Positions 1-8,561 of a stretch of 64,000 nt of DNA are shown here, piece after piece; the first letter of the stretch is position 1, and each line of letters starts with the position of its first letter. The notes beneath the pieces were generated by a model. That model ran no database searches. It saw only the letters and a list, made by a program, of their open reading frames with translations, and had not been told where the DNA came from. Source of the DNA: DASTDH01 sp035601575 (GTDB lineage: Bacteria > Verrucomicrobiota > Verrucomicrobiia > Chthoniobacterales > JAFAMB01); NCBI GenBank assembly GCA_035601575.1, contig DATNNZ010000323.1, positions 1-64,000 of the forward strand. Reading direction: 5' to 3'. The translations under genes were made by a program, and so were the position numbers.

Positions 1-416
1 GCGCCGCGTCACAGGATGACTTTGCATAGCGTGCCCGTCTCGCACAAGACCAGCACCCCCGAATTGCTACGACGAGATTTCGACAAAATTTCTTATGGCA
101 TGCGGAGGAAACGCGTAGTGGTCCGACGGCAATGTCCGTTAGGCAAATGTATACCGCCGAATGCGATCACTGCGCTGCCCATCGACCTGGCGGCGTTAAG
201 GCGACGAGTCGATTCGAGCAGCAGAGCTTTGTTCCTAACCCAACCCATGTTCGCTTAAAATCGCTAGTCCCTTCCCGCGAAAAACAACTGCCCGATAACA
301 TCTAAAGCGTGGAGAACGACACATCCTCAAACAAGCTGACGCACGCTTGCATTTGTTGAGATAAACGTTGAGAGCGCAGCGCAATTTATATTTTAACTCC
401 CTAATGATAAAGCACT
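1..416. other. no gene recognised at left edge
   Basis: No convincing gene is seen between the window start and the tRNA. One plus-strand open frame (16-258, 80 codons) has an arginine-rich, low-complexity translation and no recognisable motif, so it is not called. An imperfect inverted repeat around 328-360 (CTCAAACAAG against a TTTGTTGAG-containing arm) could form a hairpin just downstream of the tRNA, but it has no T-run. Confidence 0.4.
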
Positions 417-498
417 TGCCGGAGAGGGGACTCGAACCCCTAAGGATTGCTCCACCAGATCCTAAGTCTGGCGCGTCTGCCAATTTCGCCACCCCGGC
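417..498 (-). tRNA. tRNA-Leu (anticodon TAG)
   Basis: The reverse strand folds as an 82-nt class II tRNA. The acceptor arm GCCGGGG pairs with CTCCGGC with one G-T wobble. The anticodon stem-loop is CCAGA-CTTAGGA-TCTGG, giving anticodon TAG (decodes CUA, probably other CUN). A short variable arm (TGGAGCAATCC region) and the T-arm AGGGG-TTCGAGT-CCCCT follow. The discriminator base is A and the 3' CCA is not encoded, since the next bases are AG. The long variable arm and the A discriminator both agree with leucine identity. It stands alone, with no neighbouring tRNA. Confidence 0.95.
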
Positions 499-620
499 TC
501 AAAAGCGATGCCAACAATGCCACCAGTGCGATGATTGCCAACAATTTTCGTTGGCCTGAACCTGATCAAACTGGGCGGCCTCGTTGAGACGCGACCGTTT
601 CTGTACATGGTTCCAAATCT

Positions 621-1136
621 ATGAGCAACTTTCAGTTCCGCGCTGCCATGCAGTCGGATTTCCCCGCGATAATGACGCTCAACCACCAATCGGAAGCATT
701 CCTCAGTCCACTTGACCGGCCAAAGCTAGATCAAATATCGAACGAAGCGGAATTTTTCCAAGTGACGACCTCGCTGGAGGGCCTGGTCGGCTTCCTTCTA
801 GCCTTCCTCCCGGAAGCTAATTACGACAACCCGAATTTCCTCTGGTTTAAGGCCCGTTACGAACACTTCATTTACATCGACCGCGTCGTTATATCCGAAG
901 ACTTCCGAGGGCATCATTTGGCAACCCGGCTTTATGCTGACCTGCGGACCGAGGCAATCGCGCGCGGCATTCCTCGACTGGTTTGCGAAATTCACATTGA
1001 CCCTCCCAATCCCGGTTCCTTGCGATTCCACGAAAAACAAGGGTTTATCGAAGTTGGCCAGCAGACCATCGAGGATCCGCACACGGGCGGCGGCAAGAAA
1101 ATTGTGTCGTTGCAGATAAAGGAAATGGAGCGCTGA
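621..1136 (+). CDS. GNAT family N-acetyltransferase
   Basis: A 171-residue single-domain protein that reads as a complete GNAT acetyltransferase, moving an acetyl group from acetyl-CoA to an unknown amine. The N-terminus (FRAAMQSDFPAIMTLNHQSE) is typical of strand 1/helix 1. The central block IDRVVISEDFRGHHLATRLY holds the acetyl-CoA pyrophosphate-binding motif A, here in the RGHHLA form of the usual R/Q-x-x-G-x-G/A. The C-terminal FHEKQGF segment is the usual strand 5/helix 4 ending. The substrate cannot be told. The ATG at 621 has no strong ribosome-binding site, but no better start is available. It stands alone between the tRNA and dnaE on the plus strand. Confidence 0.85.
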   Translation: MSNFQFRAAMQSDFPAIMTLNHQSEAFLSPLDRPKLDQISNEAEFFQVTTSLEGLVGFLLAFLPEANYDNPNFLWFKARYEHFIYIDRVVISEDFRGHHLATRLYADLRTEAIARGIPRLVCEIHIDPPNPGSLRFHEKQGFIEVGQQTIEDPHTGGGKKIVSLQIKEMER

Positions 1137-1158
1137 AAAGCGCTGGGCTGGTTTCCTC

Positions 1159-1282
1159 GGCGAATCCTAGGTCGTTTCCGGGCGTCCGGCAGCCGCCGCA
1201 CGCACCCTGCGCGTCGGGTTTGCTCCCTACCATTCCGCATTCCGAAAATCCGCATTCCGTATTCTAAATTCTGCATCCCCAT
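1159..1282. repeat. degenerate dispersed spacer repeat
   Basis: The spacer before dnaE begins with GGCGAATCCTAGGTCGTTTC followed by CGGGCGTC and a GC-rich stretch, then several ATTCCGCATTCCG-like units (1234-1282). A closely related copy lies at 26990-27090 (GGCGAATCCTGGGTTGTTTC, CGGGCGTC, then ATTCCGAATTCCGCACTCCG), and a partial relative sits near 25886. The shared order of the two blocks argues for a dispersed repeat and not chance similarity. Confidence 0.5.
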
Positions 1283-1320
1283 TTGCTGCTCGCCCTTTCC
1301 CGATTAACTTTCTCGAACTG

Positions 1321-4300
1321 ATGTCTGATTCTTTCGCTCACCTTCATCTCCACACTGAATACTCGCTCCTGGACGGGGCTATCCGGATTCCCGAGCTAAT
1401 GCGGAAAGCGGTCGAATTGGGTATGCCGGCGGTGGCCATTACCGATCACGGCAACATGTACGGTGCGGTGGAGTTTTATCAGGCGGCGCAAAAGGCCGGA
1501 ATCAAGCCGATCATTGGATGCGAGGCCTACATGGCACCCGGTTCGATGACCGATCGGAGTGCAACATCGGCTCGAGATGCCTCGTTCCACTTCACACTGT
1601 TGGCGAAAGATCTTACCGGCTACAGCAACCTGGTAAAGTTGGTTTCGGCTGGGCACCTTGACGGCTTTCACTATAAACCGCGCATCGACAAAGAACTTTT
1701 GGCCAAGCATAGCGCCGGGCTGATTGGGATGAGCGCCTGTTTGAAAGGCGAAATCAATGTCGCGATTCAAAGCGGCGACCTCAAGAAAGCCGAACGAACC
1801 GCTGCCGAATTTGCCGATATTTTTGGGAAAGATCATTTCTTTCTGGAGTTGCACAATCACGGCATCGAAGCGCAACAACTGGTCAACGCGCAGCTCAAGG
1901 TCCTAGCGAAAAAGTTGGACCTTCCGCTCGTCGCGGCCAATGACGTTCACTTCCTCGAGCGATCTCACCACGAAGCGCATGATGTCATGATTTGCATAGG
2001 CACGGGATCGATGCTGCATGACGAGCGGCGCATGCATTACCCGACCGAGGTCTATTTCAAATCGGCTGCGGAAATGACTCAGCTATTCGGTGACGTGCCG
2101 GAGGCTCTGACCAACACGCTTCGAATCGCCCAGATGTGCGATCTGAAACTTGATTTCAGTACTTCGAAATATCCCGCCTACGAACCGCCCCCGGGAATGT
2201 CGCGCGAACAATATTTACGCGACTTGTGCTCGGCCGGTTTGCGCAAGCGCTATGGGGAGCGGGCCGTCGAAGATCAAGAACTCCAATCGCGTCTGGACTA
2301 CGAGCTTTCGATTTTGGAAAAGACCGGCTTCACCAGCTACTTCTTAATTGTCTGGGATTTTATTCACTACGCCAAGTCCCATGGAATCCCAGTCGGTCCC
2401 GGTCGCGGATCCGCCGCGGGCTCCCTGGCGGCGTACGTGCTCGAGATCACCGATCTCGATCCGTTGCGATTCGGTTTAATCTTCGAGCGCTTTCTCAATC
2501 CGGAACGCGTGAGTCCGCCCGATATCGACGTCGATTTTTGCCAGAATCGGCGGGGAGAAGTGATCGACTATGTACGAGATAAGTATGGTGCCAGGGCCGT
2601 ATCTCAGATCATAACCTTTGGCACACTAGGCGCGAAGAGCGTAATCCGTGATGTTGGAAGAGTAATGGGACTGAGCTATTCCGACGCCGACCGCATCGCT
2701 AAGATGATTCCGAACGAACTCGGAATCACATTGAAGAGCGCGATTGAAAAGAACCCCGAACTCAAGCAAGCGGTCACTACCGAGGAAGCCACCCAACAGC
2801 TCTGGGGCTACGCGACCGTGCTCGAAGGTCTCACCCGCAACACCGGCATCCATGCGGCGGGCGTCGTAATTGGAGATCGGCCGCTCGACGAATACATCCC
2901 CCTTTGCCGCGGCAATGATAATGAAGTCATTACGCAATACGAGATGGGGCCGCTCACCGATCTCGGCATGCTGAAAATGGATTTTTTGGGACTCAAGACC
3001 CTAACCGTCCTCCAGGATGCGGCCGCGTTGATTCGTGAAAAAGATCCCAATTTTTCGTTCGAAGACATCCCGCTCGATGATCAGTCGACCTTTGATCTTC
3101 TCAATCGCGGTGAAACGATCGGCGTATTCCAGCTGGAATCCGGGGGAATGACGAATCTATGCAAACAGTTCGACGTTAACACCATCGACGACATTATCGC
3201 ACTGATTGCTCTATATCGTCCCGGTCCGATGGAACTTATACCGGACTACATCAAACGGAAAAAAGGGCTCACCAAAATTAAATACGAACACCCGCTGCTG
3301 AAGGAGGTTTGCGCCGACACTTACGGTATCATGATTTATCAGGAGCAGGTGCAACGCGCCGCCAACGTGCTGGCCGGATACTCACTTGGCCAAGCCGATC
3401 TCCTCCGCCGAGCAATGGGCAAAAAGGACAAAGAGAAGATGGCGAAAGAGCGGGTGAACTTCATCGCCGGTTGCAAACGGGTAAACGGTATCGAAGAGAA
3501 AAAAGCGAACGCCATCTTCGACTTGCTGGAGAAATTTGCCGGCTACGGGTTCAACAAAAGTCACAGCGCTGCCTATGGGCTGATCAGTTACCAAACCGCC
3601 TATCTCAAAGCAAATTACCCGGTCGAATTCATGGCCGGATTACTCAGCAACGAGGTCAACAATACCGACAAGATTTCGGTCTTCGTGGCGGAATGCCAGC
3701 GAATGAATATCGTCATTCGGCCGCCGGACGTGAACCGAAGTGGGCTCAAATTTGTACCGGAACTGGATGCGGACCGCCGCGGGATTCGTTATGGGCTTTC
3801 TGCCATCAAGAATATCGGCGAAGCGCCGGTTGCTGCTGCGATCAGAGAAAGAGAAAAAGCCGGAGCTTTTCAGTCGTTGGAAGATTACTGCAGCCGGCTG
3901 GACTCTCGATCGGTCAATCGGAAGTTGCTGGAAAACCTGGTGCGCGCGGGCGCTTTCGACTTTACCGGAAAAGATCGAGCCGACCTCTTCGGACAGATCG
4001 AATCAGCGCTGGCCGTGGGAACAGCGAGACAAAAAGATCGGATGGCCGGACAGGTGTCGTTATTCGGCGACCAGGATTTGCCGCCCAGCGCAAAACGAAA
4101 CGGTCATGCGGACTCGTTTACGCCCTGGCCATTGAACGAGAAGCTTGGGTACGAAAAGGAGCTACTTGGGTTTTACGTTACCGGCCATCCTCTTGACGCC
4201 TATCGAGATCTGATTGAATCAGGAAAGTTCACCCCTATTGCCGAGCTTGCCGAACAAATGGATAAGAGCCAGCTGCGGATAGCCGGATCGATTTCGGCGC

Positions 4301-4740
4301 TGGAACGCAAGTACACGCGCAAGGAGGGTAAACCGTTTGCGGTGATGACAGTCGAAGATTTCACTGGTTCGGTAGAAGTGATGGTTTGGGCAGACGCTTT
4401 CGCCAAAGCAGCGAAGGAGCTCGAGGTCGGCAAGATTGTCGCAATTACTGGAAAGCTTGATAGCCGAGAGGATAGCGTTCGCTTGATAGCGGCGGAAGTG
4501 GTGCCTATTACTCGCACCAAGAAAACAGCCATCCTGACCATTGATCTTCCTCTGGAGAAGACGGACGAAGGCCGGCTCCTTGCCCTGCGCGACCTGATCC
4601 TGCAGTACCCCGGCTCACAGCCGCTGTATCTGAGATTCCGAACCAACGACGGACAAGAGCTTAAGCTCAAGGCAGACAGCGGCTACTGTGTGCGCGATGC
4701 GGAAGAGTTCCGGCTGAAGCTGGCAGACCTGCTGGCGTAG
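1321..4740 (+). CDS. dnaE: DNA polymerase III alpha subunit
   Basis: This is the replicative DNA polymerase catalytic subunit, of the DnaE type (no internal proofreading exonuclease), at 1139 residues against about 1160 in E. coli. The N-terminal PHP domain opens with HLHLHTEYSLLDGA (residues 7-20). The palm carries PDIDVDF, placing catalytic aspartates at 401 and 403, and a third in KMDFLGLKT at 554. The conserved ATP/dNTP-handling stretch GPGRGSAAGS lies near 360. Tandem helix-hairpin-helix sequence follows, and near residues 980-1060 an OB-fold begins (RIAGSISALERKYTRKEG) with EDFTGSVEVMVW. The ATG at 1321 sits a few codons before the PHP motif as expected. It is monocistronic or the first gene of a run leading to prs. 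Confidence 0.98.
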   Translation: MSDSFAHLHLHTEYSLLDGAIRIPELMRKAVELGMPAVAITDHGNMYGAVEFYQAAQKAGIKPIIGCEAYMAPGSMTDRSATSARDASFHFTLLAKDLTGYSNLVKLVSAGHLDGFHYKPRIDKELLAKHSAGLIGMSACLKGEINVAIQSGDLKKAERTAAEFADIFGKDHFFLELHNHGIEAQQLVNAQLKVLAKKLDLPLVAANDVHFLERSHHEAHDVMICIGTGSMLHDERRMHYPTEVYFKSAAEMTQLFGDVPEALTNTLRIAQMCDLKLDFSTSKYPAYEPPPGMSREQYLRDLCSAGLRKRYGERAVEDQELQSRLDYELSILEKTGFTSYFLIVWDFIHYAKSHGIPVGPGRGSAAGSLAAYVLEITDLDPLRFGLIFERFLNPERVSPPDIDVDFCQNRRGEVIDYVRDKYGARAVSQIITFGTLGAKSVIRDVGRVMGLSYSDADRIAKMIPNELGITLKSAIEKNPELKQAVTTEEATQQLWGYATVLEGLTRNTGIHAAGVVIGDRPLDEYIPLCRGNDNEVITQYEMGPLTDLGMLKMDFLGLKTLTVLQDAAALIREKDPNFSFEDIPLDDQSTFDLLNRGETIGVFQLESGGMTNLCKQFDVNTIDDIIALIALYRPGPMELIPDYIKRKKGLTKIKYEHPLLKEVCADTYGIMIYQEQVQRAANVLAGYSLGQADLLRRAMGKKDKEKMAKERVNFIAGCKRVNGIEEKKANAIFDLLEKFAGYGFNKSHSAAYGLISYQTAYLKANYPVEFMAGLLSNEVNNTDKISVFVAECQRMNIVIRPPDVNRSGLKFVPELDADRRGIRYGLSAIKNIGEAPVAAAIREREKAGAFQSLEDYCSRLDSRSVNRKLLENLVRAGAFDFTGKDRADLFGQIESALAVGTARQKDRMAGQVSLFGDQDLPPSAKRNGHADSFTPWPLNEKLGYEKELLGFYVTGHPLDAYRDLIESGKFTPIAELAEQMDKSQLRIAGSISALERKYTRKEGKPFAVMTVEDFTGSVEVMVWADAFAKAAKELEVGKIVAITGKLDSREDSVRLIAAEVVPITRTKKTAILTIDLPLEKTDEGRLLALRDLILQYPGSQPLYLRFRTNDGQELKLKADSGYCVRDAEEFRLKLADLLA

Positions 4741-4948
4741 GGGTTACGAGTTATTGGTTGCGGGTTACGGGTTGCGGTCCGGCGTCGGCGGGTCCGGCGT
4801 TTTTTTATCCTGGATTCTGGATACCGGCTGCTATGCTACGGCGACTGAGGATCCGGCAGCCGCCGGACCGCTACCGCTTGCAAATGACGGTTTTAAGTTT
4901 AGTATGCCGGTCCATTTTCACCTGGCTATGCCCCTGTTTAATCGTGAG
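4741..4948. terminator. spacer with inverted repeat and T-run; possible dnaE terminator
   Basis: After the dnaE stop the spacer has GGTTGCGGGTTACGGGTTGC-like degenerate repeats, then a GC-rich stretch ending in seven Ts (4800-4806). The local stem is weak (CCGG with CCGG). A better inverted repeat pairs GCGGTCCGGC (4774-4783) with GCCGGACCGC (4862-4871), but it encloses the T-run. Termination here is plausible, not shown. Confidence 0.3.
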
Positions 4949-5887
4949 ATGAAGATATTCTCCGGGACAGCTCACAAGGAGCTGGCCCTGAAAATCGCCG
5001 AATCCGTTGGTGTTCCACTGGCCGATGCTACGGTGACCTCTTTTCCGGACGGCGAATCGCGGGTCAAAATCAACGAAAATATCCGTGGCCGCGACGTCTT
5101 CATTGTTCAGCCGACCTGTCCCCCAACTAATCACAATTTGATGGAGTTGTTGATCCTGATCGATGCAGCCCGCCGGGCCAGCGCCTATCGGATCACGGCG
5201 GTGATTCCCTATTTCGGCTACGCTCGACAAGACCGCAAAGATCAGCCACGGGTACCTATCACTGCCAAGCTGGTCGCCAATCTCCTGACCGCTGCCGGGT
5301 CAGACCGCGTATTGACGCTCGACCTTCATGCCCAGCAGATTCAAGGATTTTTCGATATACCGGTTGATCATCTCTATGCCGCGCCGGTGTTGATCCGGTA
5401 TATCCAGCAAAAGAGGATCGACAATTTGGCGATCGTCTCGCCCGATGTGGGAGGGCTGAAGCTCGCCGCGGCCTACGCGGAGGCGCTTGGTGCTACGCTG
5501 GCAATTGTCGGCAAGCGAAGGAAGAGTCCGACCGAAACCGAAGCTTTGCATGTCATCGGTGAAGTGGAAGGCAAGAATGTGCTCCTGGTCGACGATCTGA
5601 CGGAAACAGCCGGAACGCTTACCAGCGCGGCTGTAATTCTAAAAAAACAAGGCGCCAAGGATATCTATGCCGGCGTTTCCCACGCGGTATTTACCGAAAT
5701 TGCACACAAACGACTGATGCATTCCGAAATTTTGGAGCTGATTACAACGAACAGCACGCCCGTTCGACTCCATCCTGAGTGCCGGATTACGGTACTCTCG
5801 ATTGCTGAACTCCTGGGCGAAGGAATCCAACGTATCTACTCCAACGAGTCAGTAAGCTCCCTTTTCGAAATTAACGCAGTACAATGA
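4949..5887 (+). CDS. prs: ribose-phosphate pyrophosphokinase (PRPP synthetase)
   Basis: Makes phosphoribosyl pyrophosphate from ribose 5-phosphate and ATP, feeding purine, pyrimidine, histidine and NAD synthesis. The protein starts MKIFSGTAHKELALKIAESV and has the family landmarks in order: FPDGE, the flexible-loop block RQDRKDQPRVPITAK, the LDLHAQQIQGFF segment, and the PRPP-binding loop VLLVDDLTETAGT. From the ATG at 4949 it is 312 residues, the usual length. The frame stays open upstream to 4754 but that stretch is spacer-like, and ATGs at 4904 and 4928 would add non-conserved residues; 4928 remains possible. It ends 6 bases before rplY, so co-transcription is likely. Confidence 0.95.
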   Translation: MKIFSGTAHKELALKIAESVGVPLADATVTSFPDGESRVKINENIRGRDVFIVQPTCPPTNHNLMELLILIDAARRASAYRITAVIPYFGYARQDRKDQPRVPITAKLVANLLTAAGSDRVLTLDLHAQQIQGFFDIPVDHLYAAPVLIRYIQQKRIDNLAIVSPDVGGLKLAAAYAEALGATLAIVGKRRKSPTETEALHVIGEVEGKNVLLVDDLTETAGTLTSAAVILKKQGAKDIYAGVSHAVFTEIAHKRLMHSEILELITTNSTPVRLHPECRITVLSIAELLGEGIQRIYSNESVSSLFEINAVQ

Positions 5888-5893
5888 ATTATC

Positions 5894-6565
5894 ATGGCGC
5901 AACAAGCTAAATTAACGGCGCAAAGGCGAACCCAAGTCGGGCGCAATGCGATTAAGAAAATTAAGGCGGACGGAATGGTGCCTGGAGTGATCTATGGATC
6001 GACTCAGGAACCCGTGAATCTCCAGATTAACGGCCGCGAGCTGCTCAACGTTCTATCCCGTGCTTCCGGTGAGAACATTCTGGTCGAGTTGGAAATTCTA
6101 GACGGCAGCGAAAAACAGAACGCGTTGGCGATGATCCAAGAGATACAGCACAATCCGCTGCAGCGAGAGATTGTCCATGTCGATTTCCATGCGGTCTCCG
6201 CCAATGAAACCGTCTCTGCGGAAGTCCCGATCGAAACTGTGGGTGAGGCCGTCGGCGTCAAAGTACATGGCGGGCTGCTGGAACACATTTTGCGTTACTT
6301 GGAAGTGGAGTGTCTGCCGGGTGACCTTCCCCAGGTTATTGAGGTTGACGTAACTAACCTTGACGTTGGCCAATCGCTCCATGTCCGCGAACTCAAACTT
6401 CCTTCGGGGGTTGAGGCAGTGACAGATGCGGAACAGACCGTAGTAGCGGTCGTTGAGGCGCGGGTCGAAGAAGAAGTCGTCGAGCCGCTGGTGACACCAA
6501 CTGCTCCGGAGGTCATCACCGCGAAGAAACCGGAAGAAGGTGCTGCGCCGGCGAGCGAATCCTGA
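5894..6565 (+). CDS. rplY: 50S ribosomal protein L25, CTC form
   Basis: A 5S rRNA-binding protein of the large subunit. Residues 1-95 form the L25 domain (AQRRTQVGRNAIKKIKADG, then VPGVIYGS), and residues 100-190 form the second beta domain of the general stress protein CTC type (VPIETVGEAVGVKVHGGLLE). The C-terminal tail is rich in Glu, Ala and Pro, as in many 210-220-residue homologues. At 223 residues it is full length. It lies 6 bases after prs and 6 bases before pth, an arrangement common in bacteria. Confidence 0.96.
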   Translation: MAQQAKLTAQRRTQVGRNAIKKIKADGMVPGVIYGSTQEPVNLQINGRELLNVLSRASGENILVELEILDGSEKQNALAMIQEIQHNPLQREIVHVDFHAVSANETVSAEVPIETVGEAVGVKVHGGLLEHILRYLEVECLPGDLPQVIEVDVTNLDVGQSLHVRELKLPSGVEAVTDAEQTVVAVVEARVEEEVVEPLVTPTAPEVITAKKPEEGAAPASES

Positions 6566-6571
6566 GTAGGA

Positions 6572-7141
6572 ATGCCTGCACTTCGGTTGGTAGCTGGTCT
6601 TGGAAATCCTGGTCCGGAGTATACCGACACGCGGCATAACATCGGATTCGTCGTTCTAGATGCCTTGGCCGATAGCCAAGGCGTTCAGTTTTTGCCAGCG
6701 AAGAAGTGGCACTGCGATTGGGCGAAGTGGAATGATGTTTTGCTGGTGAAACCGATGACGTACATGAACCGAAGTGGTGATTCGATTGGTCCCCTGGCCC
6801 AATATTTCCACATTAAGCCGGAAGAATTTCTAGCGGTGGTAGACGACGTGGCATTACCGCTCGGACGATTGCGTATCCGCGCAGAAGGCAGCGAAGGTGG
6901 ACACAACGGACTAAGGTCGTTAGCTGCCCACTTGGGCTATGGCTTTCCGCGCCTTCGGATCGGAGTCGGAGCGGCTCCAGGCGATACGGATCTGGTTGAT
7001 CATGTCCTCAGGCGCTTTACACCCGGCGAGCGGATCAGCGTAAACCAAGCGGTGGAGCGGGCGGTAGCCGCTATTCGGCAGATCGCGGCGGAAGGTGTGA
7101 CCGCGGCGATGAACGTTTTTAATCGCGCAGAAAACAGTTGA
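6572..7141 (+). CDS. pth: peptidyl-tRNA hydrolase
   Basis: Cleaves the ester bond in peptidyl-tRNA that drops off stalled ribosomes, recycling the tRNA. The 189-residue protein has GLGNPGPEY (Asn12), the catalytic histidine in TRHNIG (His22), KPMTYMNRSG, and VVDDVALPLG with the catalytic aspartate near residue 91, followed by GSEGGHNGLRSL. Every active-site residue known for the family is visible. It sits between rplY and rpsF with gaps of 6 and 7 bases, so it probably belongs to a translation-related operon. Confidence 0.97.
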   Translation: MPALRLVAGLGNPGPEYTDTRHNIGFVVLDALADSQGVQFLPAKKWHCDWAKWNDVLLVKPMTYMNRSGDSIGPLAQYFHIKPEEFLAVVDDVALPLGRLRIRAEGSEGGHNGLRSLAAHLGYGFPRLRIGVGAAPGDTDLVDHVLRRFTPGERISVNQAVERAVAAIRQIAAEGVTAAMNVFNRAENS

Positions 7142-7148
7142 TTACATT

Positions 7149-7463
7149 ATGAAAAATCGTTATGAATGTTTGATGGCACTCGATACCCGAGGCCAGGAAG
7201 ATGGGGTGAAAGAAATCGTGGAACGTTTGGAAGGTGAGTTTGTGAAGGAAGGTGCGGCGATCGAGCAAATCCAAAAAATGGATAAGCGGCAACTTGCTTA
7301 CACGCCTAGCAACGTGGAATCCGCTTTTTACGTGAATTTCGTTTTCGAAGCCGAGCCGTCTCTCATCACGAAGTTACGCGGTAAATTCAAGCTCGATCCC
7401 ATCGTCTTTCTGCAGCATTATCAGCTATTGCCGAATAAACCTGCGGCAAAGAACCCCAACTAG
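7149..7463 (+). CDS. rpsF: 30S ribosomal protein S6
   Basis: Small-subunit protein that normally binds 16S rRNA next to S18. The sequence begins MKNRYECLMALDTRGQEDGV, an S6-type opening, and contains DKRQLAYTPSNVESAFYVNF, the central strand region of the fold. It is 104 residues. The start 8 bases after pth is supported by conserved N-terminal sequence. Unlike the common rpsF-ssb-rpsR-rplI cluster, no S18 or L9 gene follows ssb here. Confidence 0.93.
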   Translation: MKNRYECLMALDTRGQEDGVKEIVERLEGEFVKEGAAIEQIQKMDKRQLAYTPSNVESAFYVNFVFEAEPSLITKLRGKFKLDPIVFLQHYQLLPNKPAAKNPN

Positions 7464-7474
7464 TCACTCCTCTT

Positions 7475-7933
7475 ATGGCCAACCTCAACCGTGTTCTGCT
7501 TATCGGAAATTTGACTCGCGACCCGGAGGTGCGGTACACACCGAAAGGAACCGCGGTTGCGGACATCGGCATCGCCGTAAATCGAGTTTACTCAGGGGAA
7601 GATGGCGAAAAGAAGGAAGAGGTAACGTTCGTGGACGTGACGCTTTGGGGGCGGCAGGCCGAGGTAGCGCAAGAGTACCTCAAGAAAGGGCGCCAAGTCT
7701 TCGTCGAAGGCCGGCTTCAACTGGATACCTGGGACGACAAACAGACCGGCCAGAAGCGTTCTCGCTTGCGCGTAGTGGCCGAAAACATGCAGATGCTCGG
7801 TAGCCGAGGCGAGAGCGAAGGCGGCGGCTCGAGTCCCGCGGGCAGTCAAAGACGGACCGCGACTCCTCCGCCGCAACGACCGACCCCCAAAGATCCTGAT
7901 TTGGACGCTGAGCCGGACGATATTCCATTCTGA
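7475..7933 (+). CDS. ssb: single-stranded DNA-binding protein
   Basis: Binds single-stranded DNA in replication and repair. Residues 1-110 are the OB-fold (NRVLLIGNLTRDPEVRYTP, then VTLWGRQAEVAQEYLKKGRQ and FVEGRL). A low-complexity Gly/Ser/Pro linker follows, ending in the acidic C-terminal tip DAEPDDIPF that recruits partner proteins. The length of 152 residues is normal. It follows rpsF by 11 bases and closes this operon; the next 200 bases hold no gene. Confidence 0.97.
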   Translation: MANLNRVLLIGNLTRDPEVRYTPKGTAVADIGIAVNRVYSGEDGEKKEEVTFVDVTLWGRQAEVAQEYLKKGRQVFVEGRLQLDTWDDKQTGQKRSRLRVVAENMQMLGSRGESEGGGSSPAGSQRRTATPPPQRPTPKDPDLDAEPDDIPF

Positions 7934-8149
7934 GAACCGAGAAGACGGCATTCGGAATTTAGGATCTGGACGGCCGAATCTAAGCGAGCTCGGGCGCGAA
8001 CGCAGAGATCCGCGCGTCGCAGCCGATACACAAAGCTTGGAGCATTTGTTACCGGAGGGACTTGTGATAGTAGCCCCGGTACAAAGTGTCGAGAACAGAA
8101 GACCACCTTGCCCTCGGCGTGGATTCGTTGACCTGAGTCTCCATTCATC

Positions 8150-8555
8150 ATGCAAAATCCGAGCACGTCCTCCAAGCAGCGGCAGCGCTCCGTTCAGAGC
8201 AATACAGCGGTTACGTATTTTGTATCGCCTTCCGAGTTTCGAGGCTCGGCTTGATGGAACCCGCCGGCCTCAATGCGTTCGCGCTACGCCTCCCGGAAAA
8301 CCAGGATCGCTACTCTTATGAGAAAGGCGAGCGCAAATTTGATGAAGACTATGTCACCAAGTTCCAAGCCAACAAAAAAACGAGGCGCTTCTTTCAAGCT
8401 CAGTCGCCGGGTTATCAGCGGACAGCTACCTGGTGGGTCATGAGCGCTAAAAAGAAGAAACCAGACTTAAACGGCTGGCGATTCTCGTTGCCGACTCTGA
8501 ACACGGCCGGAGAATAACTGCCGTGACCGGCAAAAACCGGGAGCTAACAAATTGA
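8150..8555 (+). pseudogene. decayed YdeI/OmpD-associated family gene
   Basis: Three pieces of one family protein appear in three frames. From ATG 8150 a short frame reads TYFVSPSEFRGSA then stop, matching the N-terminus of YdeI-like proteins (FxSPxEFRAWL). From about 8254 another frame gives MEPAGLNAFALRLPENQD, YSYEKGERKF and FFQAQSPGYQRTATWWVMSA, the C-terminal half. From about 8485 a third frame gives KRLAILVADSEHGRRI, the usual end, running to a stop at 8555. The middle of the family domain is missing. So an internal deletion plus a C-terminal frameshift have inactivated the gene. The family's exact role is unclear; some members are called bacteriocin-protection proteins. Confidence 0.7.
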
Positions 8556-8561
8556 AGAGTT

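Noticed and set aside
16..258. 80-codon open frame at the left edge
   Set aside because: Arg-rich, no motif, no clear ribosome-binding site; indistinguishable from a chance frame.
3309..4196. Long (295-codon) open frame inside dnaE in another frame
   Set aside because: It lies entirely within a well-conserved polymerase gene and its translation has no family character.
4754..4948. Upstream extension of prs
   Set aside because: The added residues match spacer repeats and no PRPP synthetase has such an N-terminus; 4949 or 4928 fits the family.
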